Shown here: positions 26,503 to 36,558 of the stretch, piece by piece
Layout: every line of letters starts with the position of its first letter
Position numbering within the stretch: position 1 is the stretch's first letter
Origin: Candidatus Gastranaerophilales bacterium
GTDB lineage: Bacteria; Cyanobacteriota; Vampirovibrionia; Gastranaerophilales; Gastranaerophilaceae
DNA length: 64,000 bases
Reading direction: 5' to 3'
Assembly (NCBI GenBank): GCA_944324905.1
Contig: CALUYB010000001.1
Coordinates: 62,001 to 126,000, forward strand
The notes under the pieces: generated by a model
What the model was told of the DNA's origin: nothing
Seen by the model: the letters and a program-made list of their open reading frames with translations, nothing else
Databases searched by the model: none
Position numbers and translations under genes: made by a program

Positions 26503-27825
26503 TTAATTATCTCCTTTGTTTAGTAATTTTTTTTGTTTTTCAACCCAATTTGGGTATTCCTTCTGAGGTGTTCTGCAAAGTGCAAGCGAGTTTTCCTCAA
26601 CATCTTTTGTAATAACACTGCCTGCACCTACAAAAACGTTTTCGCCTAACTCAACAGGTGCAACAATTACAGTATTTGAACCAATTGAAACACCATCTTT
26701 TAGCGTTGATTGCTTTTTCTCTTTTGTAATTGAATTGTAATTTGCAAAAATTGTACCTGCGCCTATGTTTACATTTGAGCCTAAAGTTGCATCTCCCACA
26801 TAACTTAGATGCGAAACATTTGTGTGAGAACCGATTTTTGCATTTTTTAACTCGACAAAATTGCCAATTTTTGAGTAATCGCCAACTTCAACATTACCCC
26901 TTAAGTGCGAAAAAGGCCCAATTTTGCAATTGGAACCGATTTTATTTTTGCCGTTTATATAAGTATTTGGATAAATTACAGTATCTGCGCCAATTTTCGT
27001 TTCAGGCGATATTGAAGTAGATAAAGAATCAACTATTGTAACACCTGTTTCCATAAGCTCATTAAGCTTTTCATTTTTCATAATTTGTGTTGCTTGAGCA
27101 AGTTGCGCTCTTGAGTTAATGCCCAAAGTTTCATCAGGGTTTTTAATTACAAACGAAAGTGCTTTTTTGTTTTTTTCTTTTGCCCAACAAACTATGTCTG
27201 TCAGGTAATATTCGCCTTGCGAGTTATTATTTTTAAGCTCACCAAAGGCACCCTTGACACTTTCCCATTTAAGGCAATAAACACCTGCGTTTACTTCTTT
27301 TATAGCTTTTTGCTCGTCATTTGCATCTTTTTGTTCAACTATAGCCTCAATTCCACCATCTTGCAAGCGTACAATTCTGCCGTAACCAAAAGGATTATCA
27401 AAAATTGCACTCATAACAGTAACATCAGCATTATGTTCAAGGTGATATTCAACCATAGAGCGCATTGTGGAAGATTTTAAAAGAGGAGTATCGCCACATG
27501 TGATTAAAACCGTACCACAAAAATCCTTTAATTCACTTGTTGCCATTGAAACTGCATGTCCTGTGCCCAACTGCTCTTTTTGAAGAACACAGGTTACATT
27601 TTCATATTTTTTTAAATACTTTTCAACATCATCAGCACCATGACCCACAACCACAATACTTTGAGTATTATTTTGCGGATAAATTTCATTTATTGAATCC
27701 ACAACCCAACCTACAAGAGGTTTAGAGAATATTTCATGCAAAACCTTTGGCTTGGATGATTTCATCCTTGTACCCTTGCCTGCTGCAAGAATTACTGCCT
27801 TAAAGCTTGTTTTGCTGTTAAACAT
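26503..27825 (-). CDS. glmU: Bifunctional GlmU: glucosamine-1-P acetyltransferase / UDP-GlcNAc pyrophosphorylase
   Basis: Makes UDP-GlcNAc for peptidoglycan and LPS. The N-terminal uridylyltransferase domain shows AVILAAGKGTRMKSSKPK at residues 10-27 and LITCGDTPLL. The C-terminal left-handed beta-helix has hexapeptide repeats (IGADTVIYPN, IGSNCKIGPF, VGDYSKIGNF) and the acetyltransferase region FANYNSITKEKK. At 440 residues it is slightly short of the usual 450-460. No Shine-Dalgarno is obvious before the ATG. It heads glmU-prs-udg. Confidence 0.95.
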   Translation of the reverse strand: MFNSKTSFKAVILAAGKGTRMKSSKPKVLHEIFSKPLVGWVVDSINEIYPQNNTQSIVVVGHGADDVEKYLKKYENVTCVLQKEQLGTGHAVSMATSELKDFCGTVLITCGDTPLLKSSTMRSMVEYHLEHNADVTVMSAIFDNPFGYGRIVRLQDGGIEAIVEQKDANDEQKAIKEVNAGVYCLKWESVKGAFGELKNNNSQGEYYLTDIVCWAKEKNKKALSFVIKNPDETLGINSRAQLAQATQIMKNEKLNELMETGVTIVDSLSTSISPETKIGADTVIYPNTYINGKNKIGSNCKIGPFSHLRGNVEVGDYSKIGNFVELKNAKIGSHTNVSHLSYVGDATLGSNVNIGAGTIFANYNSITKEKKQSTLKDGVSIGSNTVIVAPVELGENVFVGAGSVITKDVEENSLALCRTPQKEYPNWVEKQKKLLNKGDN

Positions 27826-27929
27826 GGGGGGCGCCTTATTTTTACTTGTTACAAAAAAATTCTCTCATGAAGTTATGTAAATTTAAAGTTTTTAAATCGT
27901 TTTTATGAACATTTTTTTACAAAAGAATG

Positions 27930-27948
27930 TATAATTGAAAAAAAGGAG
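27930..27948 (+). promoter_or_regulatory. -10 box and Shine-Dalgarno of ilvD
   Basis: Perfect TATAAT at 27930-27935 followed by AAAAGGAG a few bases downstream and the ATG at 27957. A -35 box is poor. The 5' leader is only about 15 bases, leaving no room for a leader-peptide attenuator upstream of ilvD. Confidence 0.45.
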
Positions 27949-27956
27949 AAAAAAAT

Positions 27957-29615
27957 ATGAAATCTGACGCAATTAAAGAGGGTATGGCACATGCGCCGCA
28001 CAGAGCACTGCTTTATGCAGGCGGTTTAAGCGATAAGAATATTAAAAAGCCGTTTATTGGTATTGCAAGCTCATTTTCGGATTTAGTCCCAGGACATGCC
28101 GGAATGAGAGATTTAGAGCGACAAATTGAAAAAGGTATACACTCAAACGGTGGTCAGGCTTATATTTTTGGAACTCCTGCCATTTGCGATGGCATTGCAA
28201 TGGGTCATAGCGGTATGAGATATTCTCTGCCAAGCAGGGATTTAATTGCAGACTGCGTTGAAGCAGTAGCAGCAGCGCACCAGCTTGACGGGCTTGTACT
28301 TTTAACAAATTGCGATAAAATCACTCCGGGGATGTTAATTGCGGCACTTAGACTTAATATTCCTGCAATTATTGTAACGGCAGGCCCTTCTTTAGAAGGT
28401 CAGTGCAAGGGCGAAACTTTAACGTTTATAAGAGGATCTTCTGAAGCAGTAGGACGCTATAGAGCAGGAGAAATAACCGCAGAAAAACTTTGTGAAATGG
28501 AACACTACGCATGCCCGACTTTTGGCGCATGTCAAGGATTATACACTGCAAATACTCTTGCATGTTTAACTGAAGTTATGGGAATGAGCCTTGAGGGTTG
28601 TGCAACTGCTTCTGCTGTAAGCTCTAAAAAACGTCGTATTGCTTTTGATTCCGGCTATACGGTTGTGGATTTGGTAAGAGAAAATATTTGTCCAAAAGAT
28701 ATTATTACCAGAGATTCCCTAAGAAACGCAATTATTGTAGATTTAGCACTTGGCGGCTCAACAAATTCTATTTTACACTTGCTTGCAATTGCAAACAGTG
28801 CAAGAATTAATTTAACACTTGATGATTTTGAAGAATTAAGCTTTAAAATTCCACAAATTATTAAACTTGACCCCTCATCAACCCTTACAATGACTGATTT
28901 AGACAACGCAGGCGGTATTTCAGGCGCACTTAAAACAATTTGGGGTCATACTGATGAGCTTAAAAATACTATAAATTTAGTTGGTCAAACAGTTGAACAA
29001 CGTGCAAAAAGCGCATGGGTGGATAGCAATGTTATTAAGCCTTTTGACAATCCTATAACCAAAAACCCCGGTCTTGCAATACTTCATGGTAATTTAGCCC
29101 CATTAGGTGCGGTTGTTAAAATCTCGGGTGTAGATGAAAGTGTCTTTGAATTTGAAGGTACAGCGCGTGTTTACGAACGTGAAGAAGACGCTATGAAAGG
29201 CATTGAAACAGATGAAGTCGTTGCAGGCGATGTTGTAGTTATTAGAAACGAAGGTCCAAAAGGCGGTCCAGGGATGCGTGAGATGCTTGCTCCCACATCG
29301 CTTTTAGTAGGCAAAGGGCTTGGCAAATCTTGCGCTTTAATTACTGATGGCAGATTTTCAGGCGGTACAAGAGGCTTGTGCATTGGTCATATTTGCCCTG
29401 AAGCTCCTGAGGGCGGCATTATAGGGCTTATTAAAACAGGCGATAAAATTAAAATTGATATAAACAAAAGAACTATTGATTTAATAGTGTCTGAAGAAGA
29501 ACTGGCGCAAAGAAGAAAAGACTTTGTACCCGTTAAAAAAGAAGTCCCGAGAGGATTTTTAAGTAAATATGCAAAAACCGTAAAAGGTGCAAATTTAGGC
29601 GCTATTACAGATTAA
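27957..29615 (+). CDS. ilvD: Dihydroxy-acid dehydratase
   Basis: Fe-S dehydratase of branched-chain amino acid and pantothenate synthesis. It converts 2,3-dihydroxyisovalerate to ketoisovalerate, and the isoleucine analogue. Cluster cysteines lie in [12 protein letters not shown] and [35 protein letters not shown] near the C-terminus is diagnostic. 552 residues, full length. It stands alone with its own promoter and terminator; other ilv genes are not in the window. Confidence 0.97.
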   Translation: MKSDAIKEGMAHAPHRALLYAGGLSDKNIKKPFIGIASSFSDLVPGHAGMRDLERQIEKGIHSNGGQAYIFGTPAICDGIAMGHSGMRYSLPSRDLIADCVEAVAAAHQLDGLVLLTNCDKITPGMLIAALRLNIPAIIVTAGPSLEGQCKGETLTFIRGSSEAVGRYRAGEITAEKLCEMEHYACPTFGACQGLYTANTLACLTEVMGMSLEGCATASAVSSKKRRIAFDSGYTVVDLVRENICPKDIITRDSLRNAIIVDLALGGSTNSILHLLAIANSARINLTLDDFEELSFKIPQIIKLDPSSTLTMTDLDNAGGISGALKTIWGHTDELKNTINLVGQTVEQRAKSAWVDSNVIKPFDNPITKNPGLAILHGNLAPLGAVVKISGVDESVFEFEGTARVYEREEDAMKGIETDEVVAGDVVVIRNEGPKGGPGMREMLAPTSLLVGKGLGKSCALITDGRFSGGTRGLCIGHICPEAPEGGIIGLIKTGDKIKIDINKRTIDLIVSEEELAQRRKDFVPVKKEVPRGFLSKYAKTVKGANLGAITD

Positions 29616-29620
29616 ATAAT

Positions 29621-29660
29621 AAAAACGGGGCTTAAACTAAACTGCGCCCCGTTTTATTTT
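29621..29660. terminator. Bidirectional terminator after ilvD
   Basis: Arms AAAACGGGGC (29622-29631) and GCCCCGTTTT (29645-29654), followed by TTATTTT on the plus strand and by Ts on the minus strand as well. It separates convergent ilvD and the DedA/YqaA-like gene. Confidence 0.9.
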
Positions 29661-30276
29661 ACTTTTTTGAAAAGCTATGACGCTTTTTGTATAAAACAAT
29701 GAAAAATATTACAATAACAGCAGTTGCGCCAAGTATTATAAGCTCCAAATGGTCTTTTATCTTTTCTCCAAAAAACATAAGCACAATGCTTACTATAAAA
29801 AAGCGCATACCGCGGCCAATTACCGACGAGAGCGTAAAAGCAAGCAAATTCATGTTTAAAATTCCGCTTGCAATTGTAAAAACTTTATACGGAATAGGGG
29901 TAAAAGCCGCAAAAAACACCGCATGCACGCCCCATTTGTTGTATAGTGCTTCAACTTCATTAAACTTTTGTAAGGCATTTTTTAGTTGTTTTCTTTTTTG
30001 AGCGCCTTTTTTATTTGAAAGAGCGGTTAAAATCCAAATAAAAACGGGCCTTCCGCCAAATTTACCAATCCAGTAGCCCACCATACCGCCAAAAGCTGAG
30101 GCTAATGTACAAATTAGCGCATAGTAAAGCGCACGCTCTGGTTTTGCTAAATCCATTGCAATAAGCAAAAAGTCAGGAGGTGGAACAAGGAAAAAGCTCT
30201 CTATGAAAGAATTTAGAGCAAGCCCCAATGTCCCAAGACTTTGAAAATACGTATCCATCGCACTAAAAATTTGCAT
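29659..30276 (-). CDS. DedA/YqaA-like (VTT domain) inner-membrane protein
   Basis: 205-residue polytopic protein of the SNARE-associated/DedA group, some members of which move undecaprenyl phosphate or other phospholipids across the membrane. Typical are the N-terminal re-entrant region FIESFFLVPPPDFLLIAM, the Gly-rich FGGMVGYWIGKFGGRP, and AFTPIPYKVFTIASGILNM, the conserved [F/Y]xPxP arginine/proline-type motif of YqaA proteins. A basic C-terminal tail follows the last helix. Its ATG overlaps the stop of the thioesterase gene (TAATG). Confidence 0.82.
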   Translation of the reverse strand: MQIFSAMDTYFQSLGTLGLALNSFIESFFLVPPPDFLLIAMDLAKPERALYYALICTLASAFGGMVGYWIGKFGGRPVFIWILTALSNKKGAQKRKQLKNALQKFNEVEALYNKWGVHAVFFAAFTPIPYKVFTIASGILNMNLLAFTLSSVIGRGMRFFIVSIVLMFFGEKIKDHLELIILGATAVIVIFFIVLYKKRHSFSKK

Positions 30277-30671
30277 TATACCCTCTCTTTAAAATACTCA
30301 TCCACTTGCCTTGAAATCCTGCCGCCCTTAAGCGCTGTTGCTCGAACCGTCGCGCTTGTGCAGAGCTTTTGAGTGTCCTCGACATAAATTTCTTGTAAAA
30401 AAGTTACTGTTGTTTTGGTTAAATCAATTATTTTTGTCCTTAAAACGCACTCATCCATTAGCTTTGCACTGAACTTATACTTGATATCCAGCTCTATTAC
30501 AGGCATAATGACATCTTGCTCTTTTTGCAATTTGTCAATTTTTATGCCATAGTCCTCTAAAAGCTCAACTCTGCCCATTTCCATATATCTTAAATACGAG
30601 CCATGCCACATAACTCCATAGGCGTCAGTGTCAGCATATTGGACTTTAAAGCGCATTATATTTTCTATCAT
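30276..30671 (-). CDS. YbgC-like acyl-CoA thioesterase (hotdog fold)
   Basis: 131-residue 4-hydroxybenzoyl-CoA thioesterase family protein. The catalytic motif YADTDAYGVMWHGSYLRYME holds the active-site Asp and matches YbgC/FadM-type enzymes that hydrolyse short or medium acyl-CoA or acyl-ACP. It is placed between a phospholipid-carrier-like DedA protein and envelope genes, so a role linked to membrane lipids is possible. It overlaps the upstream gene by 4 bases. Confidence 0.85.
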   Translation of the reverse strand: MIENIMRFKVQYADTDAYGVMWHGSYLRYMEMGRVELLEDYGIKIDKLQKEQDVIMPVIELDIKYKFSAKLMDECVLRTKIIDLTKTTVTFLQEIYVEDTQKLCTSATVRATALKGGRISRQVDEYFKERV

Positions 30672-31093
30672 TTTTTATCCTCATACTTTTGATAAGTCAC
30701 AAAAGACGGCGGTTTTATAACTGTTCTTACGACAATTTGTTTTTCTTTTCCAAAACCTGTAACCGTAACTGTTTGAAGTTCATCATCAGATTGTACTATA
30801 ACGCTTCCTGCCTCTGGATTTTCAAAAACGTAAGCAGGAAGTTTTTTATTAAAAGGGTTTTTGCTTAAAGTATTGAGTTCATCTGCAGTTTTTTTCGCAA
30901 CAACTGAGGCTTTTTCTTTTTTATTAATTGAAAAATTTGCAAGTGATTTTGAAGTGAAAACAGCAGCATTTGCCACCACTCTTGCCTCTTTTTTCTTATC
31001 CAACCCGCCCGTTAAATAAGGCGTTAAATACAAACCTATGCACAAAATAAGAATTATAATAACTGCGATTTCAATTTTTGCAACTTTATTCAT
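30668..31093 (-). CDS. Membrane-anchored protein of unknown function
   Basis: Not recognised. 141 residues with a single N-terminal membrane anchor (KIEIAVIIILILCIGLYLTPYL) and a periplasmic domain rich in Val and Lys. The domain shows some resemblance in layout to minor pseudopilin-like proteins (charged start, one helix, small mixed domain), but no prepilin cleavage motif is visible. It lies 8 bases after the phosphodiester-glycosidase-type gene and overlaps the thioesterase gene by 4 bases, so it is part of the LPS-export operon. Confidence 0.7.
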   Translation of the reverse strand: MNKVAKIEIAVIIILILCIGLYLTPYLTGGLDKKKEARVVANAAVFTSKSLANFSINKKEKASVVAKKTADELNTLSKNPFNKKLPAYVFENPEAGSVIVQSDDELQTVTVTGFGKEKQIVVRTVIKPPSFVTYQKYEDKK

Positions 31094-31101
31094 TTACACC
31101 T

Positions 31102-31917
31102 CTATTTTTGAATTATTAAAAACGATTTTACTTTTCTTTGCTCATTGTTGCTTGCACAGGAAATTTCCTTGTCTTGCCAGTTTAGTGAAGTTGATGGGCC
31201 TCCATCAAGCGCCATTATTTTCTCAAAACGATATTTTTCAAGTTTTTTTGCAGCCTCGTTTAATGTCACAGGAGCAAAGTTTGAAAATATTATAACATAG
31301 AGATTTTCACCCTTTAGCGCAAGCATGGTGCGCGCTCTTTTCTTTAGTACATGCGCACTTTGAATTTTAGGGTACCCTGTTTCATCATACTTCACAAAGC
31401 CTTCTTTTAAAATAGCCATCTCGGGATAAATTTCAGGCCCGCCGCCTAAAAGGTGCACTATTTCATAATCTTTTGGCACAGGGTCAAAGTGATTTACAAT
31501 GTCAAATTTATATAAATCTTTATAGTCATGGCGGTAAATCCTTAGTTCGCTTCTGTTTAGGACATTTTCAACCCTGTCTTCTTTAGATAAATTTTCAATC
31601 ATTTGAATTGATTCAAAAGGAGTTGCGACTTTTTTCCCGTCAATTACCACGTAAGACGCTGATTTTGCGGTGTTTGGGTCAAAAAAACCACCGTTTATAA
31701 CAAAATCAAAATTATTTTCTTTAAAAACTTCTCTTGCGGTTTTTAAGCCGTCTTGCACAATATAAGGGCGTATTCTGGGCGCAAGCTGTTCTAAATCTAT
31801 TTTATACAGGTAAAATTTACCCTTTTTGTCATACTTTTCGCTAATTCCATCTGCTGCAAAGGCTGATGTCGCAACTAAAAAAACCGTAAATATTAAAAAT
31901 ATTTTTTTCAACATCAT
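31102..31917 (-). CDS. Secreted NAGPA-family (phosphodiester glycosidase) protein
   Basis: 271 residues with a signal peptide (LIFTVFLVATSAFA) and the phosphodiester glycosidase domain, named after the human N-acetylglucosamine-1-phosphodiester alpha-N-acetylglucosaminidase uncovering enzyme. Diagnostic motifs are FVINGGFFDP, RTMLALKG and the C-terminal ALDGGPSTSL. Bacterial members act on cell-wall or exopolysaccharide phosphodiesters. It overlaps the LptF/G gene by 4 bases, which places it in envelope biogenesis. The substrate is unknown. Confidence 0.85.
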   Translation of the reverse strand: MMLKKIFLIFTVFLVATSAFAADGISEKYDKKGKFYLYKIDLEQLAPRIRPYIVQDGLKTAREVFKENNFDFVINGGFFDPNTAKSASYVVIDGKKVATPFESIQMIENLSKEDRVENVLNRSELRIYRHDYKDLYKFDIVNHFDPVPKDYEIVHLLGGGPEIYPEMAILKEGFVKYDETGYPKIQSAHVLKKRARTMLALKGENLYVIIFSNFAPVTLNEAAKKLEKYRFEKIMALDGGPSTSLNWQDKEISCASNNEQRKVKSFLIIQK

Positions 31918-33020
31918 AAATCCCTCACCTTTTTAATTACAAAAATCGCTGCAACAAAAACTATTATAGGAAACGCAGCAGCCAAAAACGGCCACATAAC
32001 ACCCTTTTGCGCCAAAAGGTCAAAAAACGGCAGAGTAATATAGTAGGCAAAAATCATACCTACTCCTATTGTAAAACCTACAAGCCTTTGAGAACGCGGT
32101 GGCGAAAAACCAAGTAAACAGCCTATTGCGGCAAAAATTACACATGTTAGTGGGTGCAAAAATCTCTGGTAATATTTTGCAAGCATAAAATTGTATTCAT
32201 CAGTGTATTCTTGTTTTTTAAGCAACTTTACATACTCACCAAGCTCTTTATTTGTATAAGATCTGTCGCGGCGTGTAGCGTTTTTCATTAACTGAAAAAC
32301 TTCATCTGATAATTTTTCGTTTAAAATAGGGTAATCACCAATTTCCTTAATTTCCTTGTAAATTCCGTTTGGATTTATGCTGTATTCTTTAGCTTCTTTT
32401 AAAATCCAATTATTTTTATTTCTTAGGGCATAAGGAGCAAAAATAATACTGTTAAACATTTGTGCATCCGCGTATCTGTCAGGGGAAAAATTTAGTAAAA
32501 TCAAGTTTCTTATTACCAAAACATTAAAATTTGAAACAATAAGCCCCTGCTTTGGCGCATTATTTTCATCTTTTATAATATAAACAAAATGCACATCATA
32601 ACCGCCTGCTTCACCTGCTCTGGCTGATGTATAAGGGATAAATTTATCGTTTACAACATAACAAATATATGCAAGCATGACCCCTAAAACAAGTACAGGC
32701 GCCATTATACGGCTAAAGGAAAGCCCGACACCGCGAAAAATACTGAGTTCGGAGTTTTTTGAAAGTGTATCAAAAGTAAACAACGACCCGAGCAAAATGC
32801 CCACAGGTATTGCTTTTGCAAGGACTTTTGGTATTTCATAAAGCAAAAGTTTTGATGCCTCAAGTATTGAAACATGCTCGATTAACACCTTTTTTATTGT
32901 CCTTACAAGGGTTTCAGGCGCAATCCAAACAATTATAAATAAAAACAAGCACACAAGTGTTGCCATTAGCACTTGCTTAAAAATGTATTTATCAAAAATT
33001 GTAAGTTTTAATTTATTCAT
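31914..33020 (-). CDS. LptF/LptG-family LPS export permease
   Basis: Inner-membrane subunit of the Lpt ABC transporter, which extracts LPS from the membrane and feeds it to the periplasmic bridge. 368 residues with three N-terminal helices (IFKQVLMATLVCLFLFIIVW first), a central beta-jellyroll periplasmic domain and three C-terminal helices (VGFTIGVGMIFAYYITLPFF, then FLAAAFPIIVFVAAIFVIK). Only one permease gene is present here. Many cyanobacteria-like genomes carry a single fused or homodimeric form. The gene starts in the last base of lptB (overlap 1 base). Confidence 0.9.
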   Translation of the reverse strand: MNKLKLTIFDKYIFKQVLMATLVCLFLFIIVWIAPETLVRTIKKVLIEHVSILEASKLLLYEIPKVLAKAIPVGILLGSLFTFDTLSKNSELSIFRGVGLSFSRIMAPVLVLGVMLAYICYVVNDKFIPYTSARAGEAGGYDVHFVYIIKDENNAPKQGLIVSNFNVLVIRNLILLNFSPDRYADAQMFNSIIFAPYALRNKNNWILKEAKEYSINPNGIYKEIKEIGDYPILNEKLSDEVFQLMKNATRRDRSYTNKELGEYVKLLKKQEYTDEYNFMLAKYYQRFLHPLTCVIFAAIGCLLGFSPPRSQRLVGFTIGVGMIFAYYITLPFFDLLAQKGVMWPFLAAAFPIIVFVAAIFVIKKVRDL

Positions 33021-33763
33021 TAAAGTGTAAAATCTTTTCCTAAATAAAATTCTTTTGCAACAGGGTCAACTGCAACGTCTTTTGACTTGCCTGAAATTTT
33101 TATTTTACCATCAAATATTACATAAGCTCTATCTGTAATAGAAAGAGTTGCCTTTGGGTTATGGTCTGTAATAAGCACCCCAATGCCTTTTTCTCGTGCA
33201 AGCTTATAAATATTTTCTTTAATTTCGCCAATTGCAATTGGGTCAATACCCGTAAAAGGTTCATCCAGCAAAATAAAGTGAGGTGTTGCAGCTAAGGCAC
33301 GTGCTATTTCTACCCTTCTTCTCTCACCGCCTGAAAGCGATACTGCTGAGGCGGTTCTGAGTTTTTTAACACCAAATTCTTCAAGTAAATCTTCAAGTTT
33401 TTGGGCTTTTTCTTCTTTATTTAGAGATTCATTCATCTCTAAAACAAGTTTTAAATTGTCCTCAACTGAGAGTTTTCTAAAAATAGAGGCTTCTTGAGGC
33501 AAATAACCAATACCTCTTTTTGCGCGCTCATTCATTGGCATTTGAGTAATTTCAATTTGAGATTTGTCTTTTTTATTTTCTAAAAAAATATGTCCTGAAT
33601 TTGCCTTTACAAGACCTACAATCATATAAAAAGTTGTGGTTTTACCTGCTCCGTTAGGCCCTAAAAGACCAACGACTTCGCCTTTGTTAACCTCAAAAGA
33701 AACATCATTTACAACAGAGCGATCTCCGTATATTTTTATAAGGTTGTTTGCAATAATTCTCAT
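33020..33763 (-). CDS. lptB: LPS export ABC transporter ATPase
   Basis: 247-residue ABC ATPase of the LptB group that powers LPS transport. Walker A GLLGPNGAGKTTTFYMIVG, the signature LSGGERRRVEIARALA, Walker B FILLDEPFTGIDPIA and the switch His in LITDHNPK are all present. GYLPQEASIFRKLSVEDNL is characteristic of LptB. Head gene of lptB - lptF/G - NAGPA - anchor protein - thioesterase - DedA, all joined by overlaps or short gaps. Confidence 0.95.
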   Translation of the reverse strand: MRIIANNLIKIYGDRSVVNDVSFEVNKGEVVGLLGPNGAGKTTTFYMIVGLVKANSGHIFLENKKDKSQIEITQMPMNERAKRGIGYLPQEASIFRKLSVEDNLKLVLEMNESLNKEEKAQKLEDLLEEFGVKKLRTASAVSLSGGERRRVEIARALAATPHFILLDEPFTGIDPIAIGEIKENIYKLAREKGIGVLITDHNPKATLSITDRAYVIFDGKIKISGKSKDVAVDPVAKEFYLGKDFTL

Positions 33764-33882
33764 AAAAATCTCTCGTTTATTTTTTCAATAATTATAAATC
33801 AAACAACTTGAAATATAAAGGCAATTTTATTTTTTTTAGGTTTTTATATATACATAACATATTAATAATTATAGGGAAGCAA

Positions 33883-36510
33883 ATGGGATTTTTAAATTCA
33901 TTAGGACAAGTTATGTCCAATAGTAAAAACTTTAAGGAATGGGAAAAAGAACAGCAAAACAACACTGAAAAAAGGAAAGTTTTAGCTCAAAAAAATCCAA
34001 AAACACAAGAAGAACTTGAACGCGCAAAAAAGCAAGGTCAAGTTATAATTGACATTGTAGACATTATGGATGCCCATTCTGAAGATGTTGCAGAAAAAAC
34101 AGAAACTGCAACAGCCCCATTTGAAGCCATCATTCCATATGTTGCAACGGTTGGCTCTTTCCTTGGCAGTTCTAAATTTGTATTTGGTCCTGCAAGTAAA
34201 GCTCTGATGGAAGCACGCAATAAATTTACAGATAACAAAGAAGTAATAGAACTTGCTAAAAAGATTCAAAACTATGGGTATAACAATGATATTAGTGACT
34301 TAAAATATTTCTATGAATACGGATTTTTAAATAAAAAATATTTAGACAAACTAAAAAACATTGATGACAATGAAATTAAAGCAATTTACAAACGAGCGCA
34401 AGAACTTTTAAAAGAATACCAAAATATTCCTGCGGTTAAAAATTTCAATAAAAAAATTGGTCTTGGAATTTTAATACCTTTAGCAACTGCTCTTACAAGC
34501 TTTGTTGGAACAATTATTTTAGCTACAAAATTACAAGTAAACTCCTCAAGAATTGCACGCTGGCAATCTAGAGAACAACTAAATGACCCGAAATACTTTG
34601 TTCAATACACTCCTGAGCAAATCGAACAAGCAAAACAAACAGTTGAAGCAAAAGAACAGCAAGAAAAAGGTTTCAGCGCAAAATTATCTAAGAAAAAAGA
34701 AAAATCCTCTCTAATTCAAGTTATAAAAGACAATAAAGCATATAAAGCTTGGAAAAAACAAGACTCTGACCAAAGCAAACTGGTACAAAGAGAATTAACT
34801 CAACAAGAACTTATTGAAGCTCAAAAAGACAAAGAAGTAATTCAAAGAATTACAAAATTAATCAACAATAGAGCAGAAGATTATTCTGAAAACATGGAAG
34901 TTGCTGCTGATACCATTATTATGGGAACACCATTTTTAGGTGGTGCAATTGGTGCTATTGTAGGTTTTATAGGCAACAAATCAGGTCTATTAGACAAAGC
35001 ATTTAACAAAAACATTGAAAAACTTATAGGACAACTGCAAGATTATGACGCACAAGAAGTTAAAAACGTCTATGAAAAATTTAAAAATACCACAAAAAAC
35101 ACCCCTGAATATAAAAAATTAGCAGGAAAGTTAAGAGCATTAATACTTATGTCTGATTTTAAAGTAAATTCAGGAACAGCTTTTGACAATCTTAGCAATG
35201 CTGCAAAAAAAGTTTTAAACATTGCACTTACAACAAACAAAGGAAGAAACTTTGCCTTTTCAATAATAGGCGGAATTATTACCACAACAGTGGGGCTTGT
35301 TGTAGGTTTAAAACTTCAAAAAGCGTCAGCTCGTGCAGGAAGATATCTTGCAAAACGAGAACTTGAACAAGACCCGAATAACTTTATAGGCTACAGCGAC
35401 GAAGAACTAAAATCAGTTGAAAATGTAAAAGCTCAAAAAGAACCTTTTGGCAAAAGATTTAAAGAATACATTACTTTTATACCGCGTGTTATTGGAGAAT
35501 ATTTTGAGTATAAAAAATACCAAAATTCAACTGCTGCAAAAAACAGAGCAATAAAAGAAGAACTTGTTAAAAGTGCAAATGTAGATGAAAATCAGCTAAA
35601 AGACGCTAAAAACTTGCAGCGCAAAATGTTTAATACCTTTGAAAAAGTTGACGATAAGTCGCAAGAATACTCTGAATCAGTAGAGGCAGCAGTCGAAATT
35701 GCAAAACCTTTAGTTTTACTAACAGGCATTGCAACGGCACTTTCACCTCTTGCAATTGTAGGTATTCAAATTGCAAGGGGAAAAATTAAAGCAGGTAACG
35801 TTATTGAAAAAGTAACTAAATTTTTATCAGAAAAAACAAATTTCCTAAAAGGCAAAAGGGTGAAAAATTATTTAAGTGATGTTAACAAAAATATTGTTGA
35901 ACTTACAAAAGATATGAAAGCTGCTCAAAAGGTGACAGATGAGTTTTCTGAGTTTGATATTCCTTTCAATGTAATTAAAGACACCTTAAAAGAAATGAAA
36001 GCCGGAATTAAAGGAATGAGCGAAAAAGAATTTTTAGAATACATAAGTTCAGACAATATTCCACACTGGCTTAAATCTATTGTTGAAAGTTCTAACAAAA
36101 AACAAGTTGACACAATTTTAGACAACTTAGAAAAAATCGGCAACAATATTCCACAAAAAGATTTGGAAGAAATTTTTGAAACCATTAAAAAAGTTGTTGA
36201 AAAAGACCCTCAAAAAGCAATAGAGTTGTTAAAAGATTCTAAAAATGTTAAAAATATACTTCTTACAAAAGGAATTAAAAAAGTTGGCGCTATAACAGCA
36301 GGCACTTGGGCAGCACTAAACTTTGTTATAACTTTTGCAATAGAATCCTACCTTGCAAAATTACAAAAAGAAGCAGGCAGATTAGGCGTTATGAAAGCAA
36401 TGGAAGAACTTGACGATGAAAGATTTTACGCTAATTCAGAAGTTGACACTCAAAATAAACAAGTCGAGCCCGCCAAAACCACAAATGTAGAAAATAAATA
36501 CTTGTTATAA
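33883..36510 (+). CDS. Large membrane protein made of three diverged repeats, function unknown
   Basis: Not recognised. The ATG at 33883 (AGGGAAG upstream) gives 875 residues. The frame is open to 33808, but that part is non-conserved leader. Three units are visible, starting near residues 16, 279 and 535. Each begins with an amphipathic charged helix (xxFKEWEKEQ, AYKAWKKQD, YFEYKKYQN), then a section with EDxxEKxExAxxP and a small-residue-rich hydrophobic segment. Units end in a membrane helix near residues 191, 457 and 803, followed by a KLQxxSxRxGRxxAxxEL-type block ending DPxxFxxY. The third unit has an inserted helical stretch. A membrane-shaping or scaffold role is only a guess. Confidence 0.8.
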   Translation: MGFLNSLGQVMSNSKNFKEWEKEQQNNTEKRKVLAQKNPKTQEELERAKKQGQVIIDIVDIMDAHSEDVAEKTETATAPFEAIIPYVATVGSFLGSSKFVFGPASKALMEARNKFTDNKEVIELAKKIQNYGYNNDISDLKYFYEYGFLNKKYLDKLKNIDDNEIKAIYKRAQELLKEYQNIPAVKNFNKKIGLGILIPLATALTSFVGTIILATKLQVNSSRIARWQSREQLNDPKYFVQYTPEQIEQAKQTVEAKEQQEKGFSAKLSKKKEKSSLIQVIKDNKAYKAWKKQDSDQSKLVQRELTQQELIEAQKDKEVIQRITKLINNRAEDYSENMEVAADTIIMGTPFLGGAIGAIVGFIGNKSGLLDKAFNKNIEKLIGQLQDYDAQEVKNVYEKFKNTTKNTPEYKKLAGKLRALILMSDFKVNSGTAFDNLSNAAKKVLNIALTTNKGRNFAFSIIGGIITTTVGLVVGLKLQKASARAGRYLAKRELEQDPNNFIGYSDEELKSVENVKAQKEPFGKRFKEYITFIPRVIGEYFEYKKYQNSTAAKNRAIKEELVKSANVDENQLKDAKNLQRKMFNTFEKVDDKSQEYSESVEAAVEIAKPLVLLTGIATALSPLAIVGIQIARGKIKAGNVIEKVTKFLSEKTNFLKGKRVKNYLSDVNKNIVELTKDMKAAQKVTDEFSEFDIPFNVIKDTLKEMKAGIKGMSEKEFLEYISSDNIPHWLKSIVESSNKKQVDTILDNLEKIGNNIPQKDLEEIFETIKKVVEKDPQKAIELLKDSKNVKNILLTKGIKKVGAITAGTWAALNFVITFAIESYLAKLQKEAGRLGVMKAMEELDDERFYANSEVDTQNKQVEPAKTTNVENKYLL

Positions 36511-36558
36511 TCATTTTTATAGTAAAATAACCATAAGGACATAAATAAGGAGATTCTT

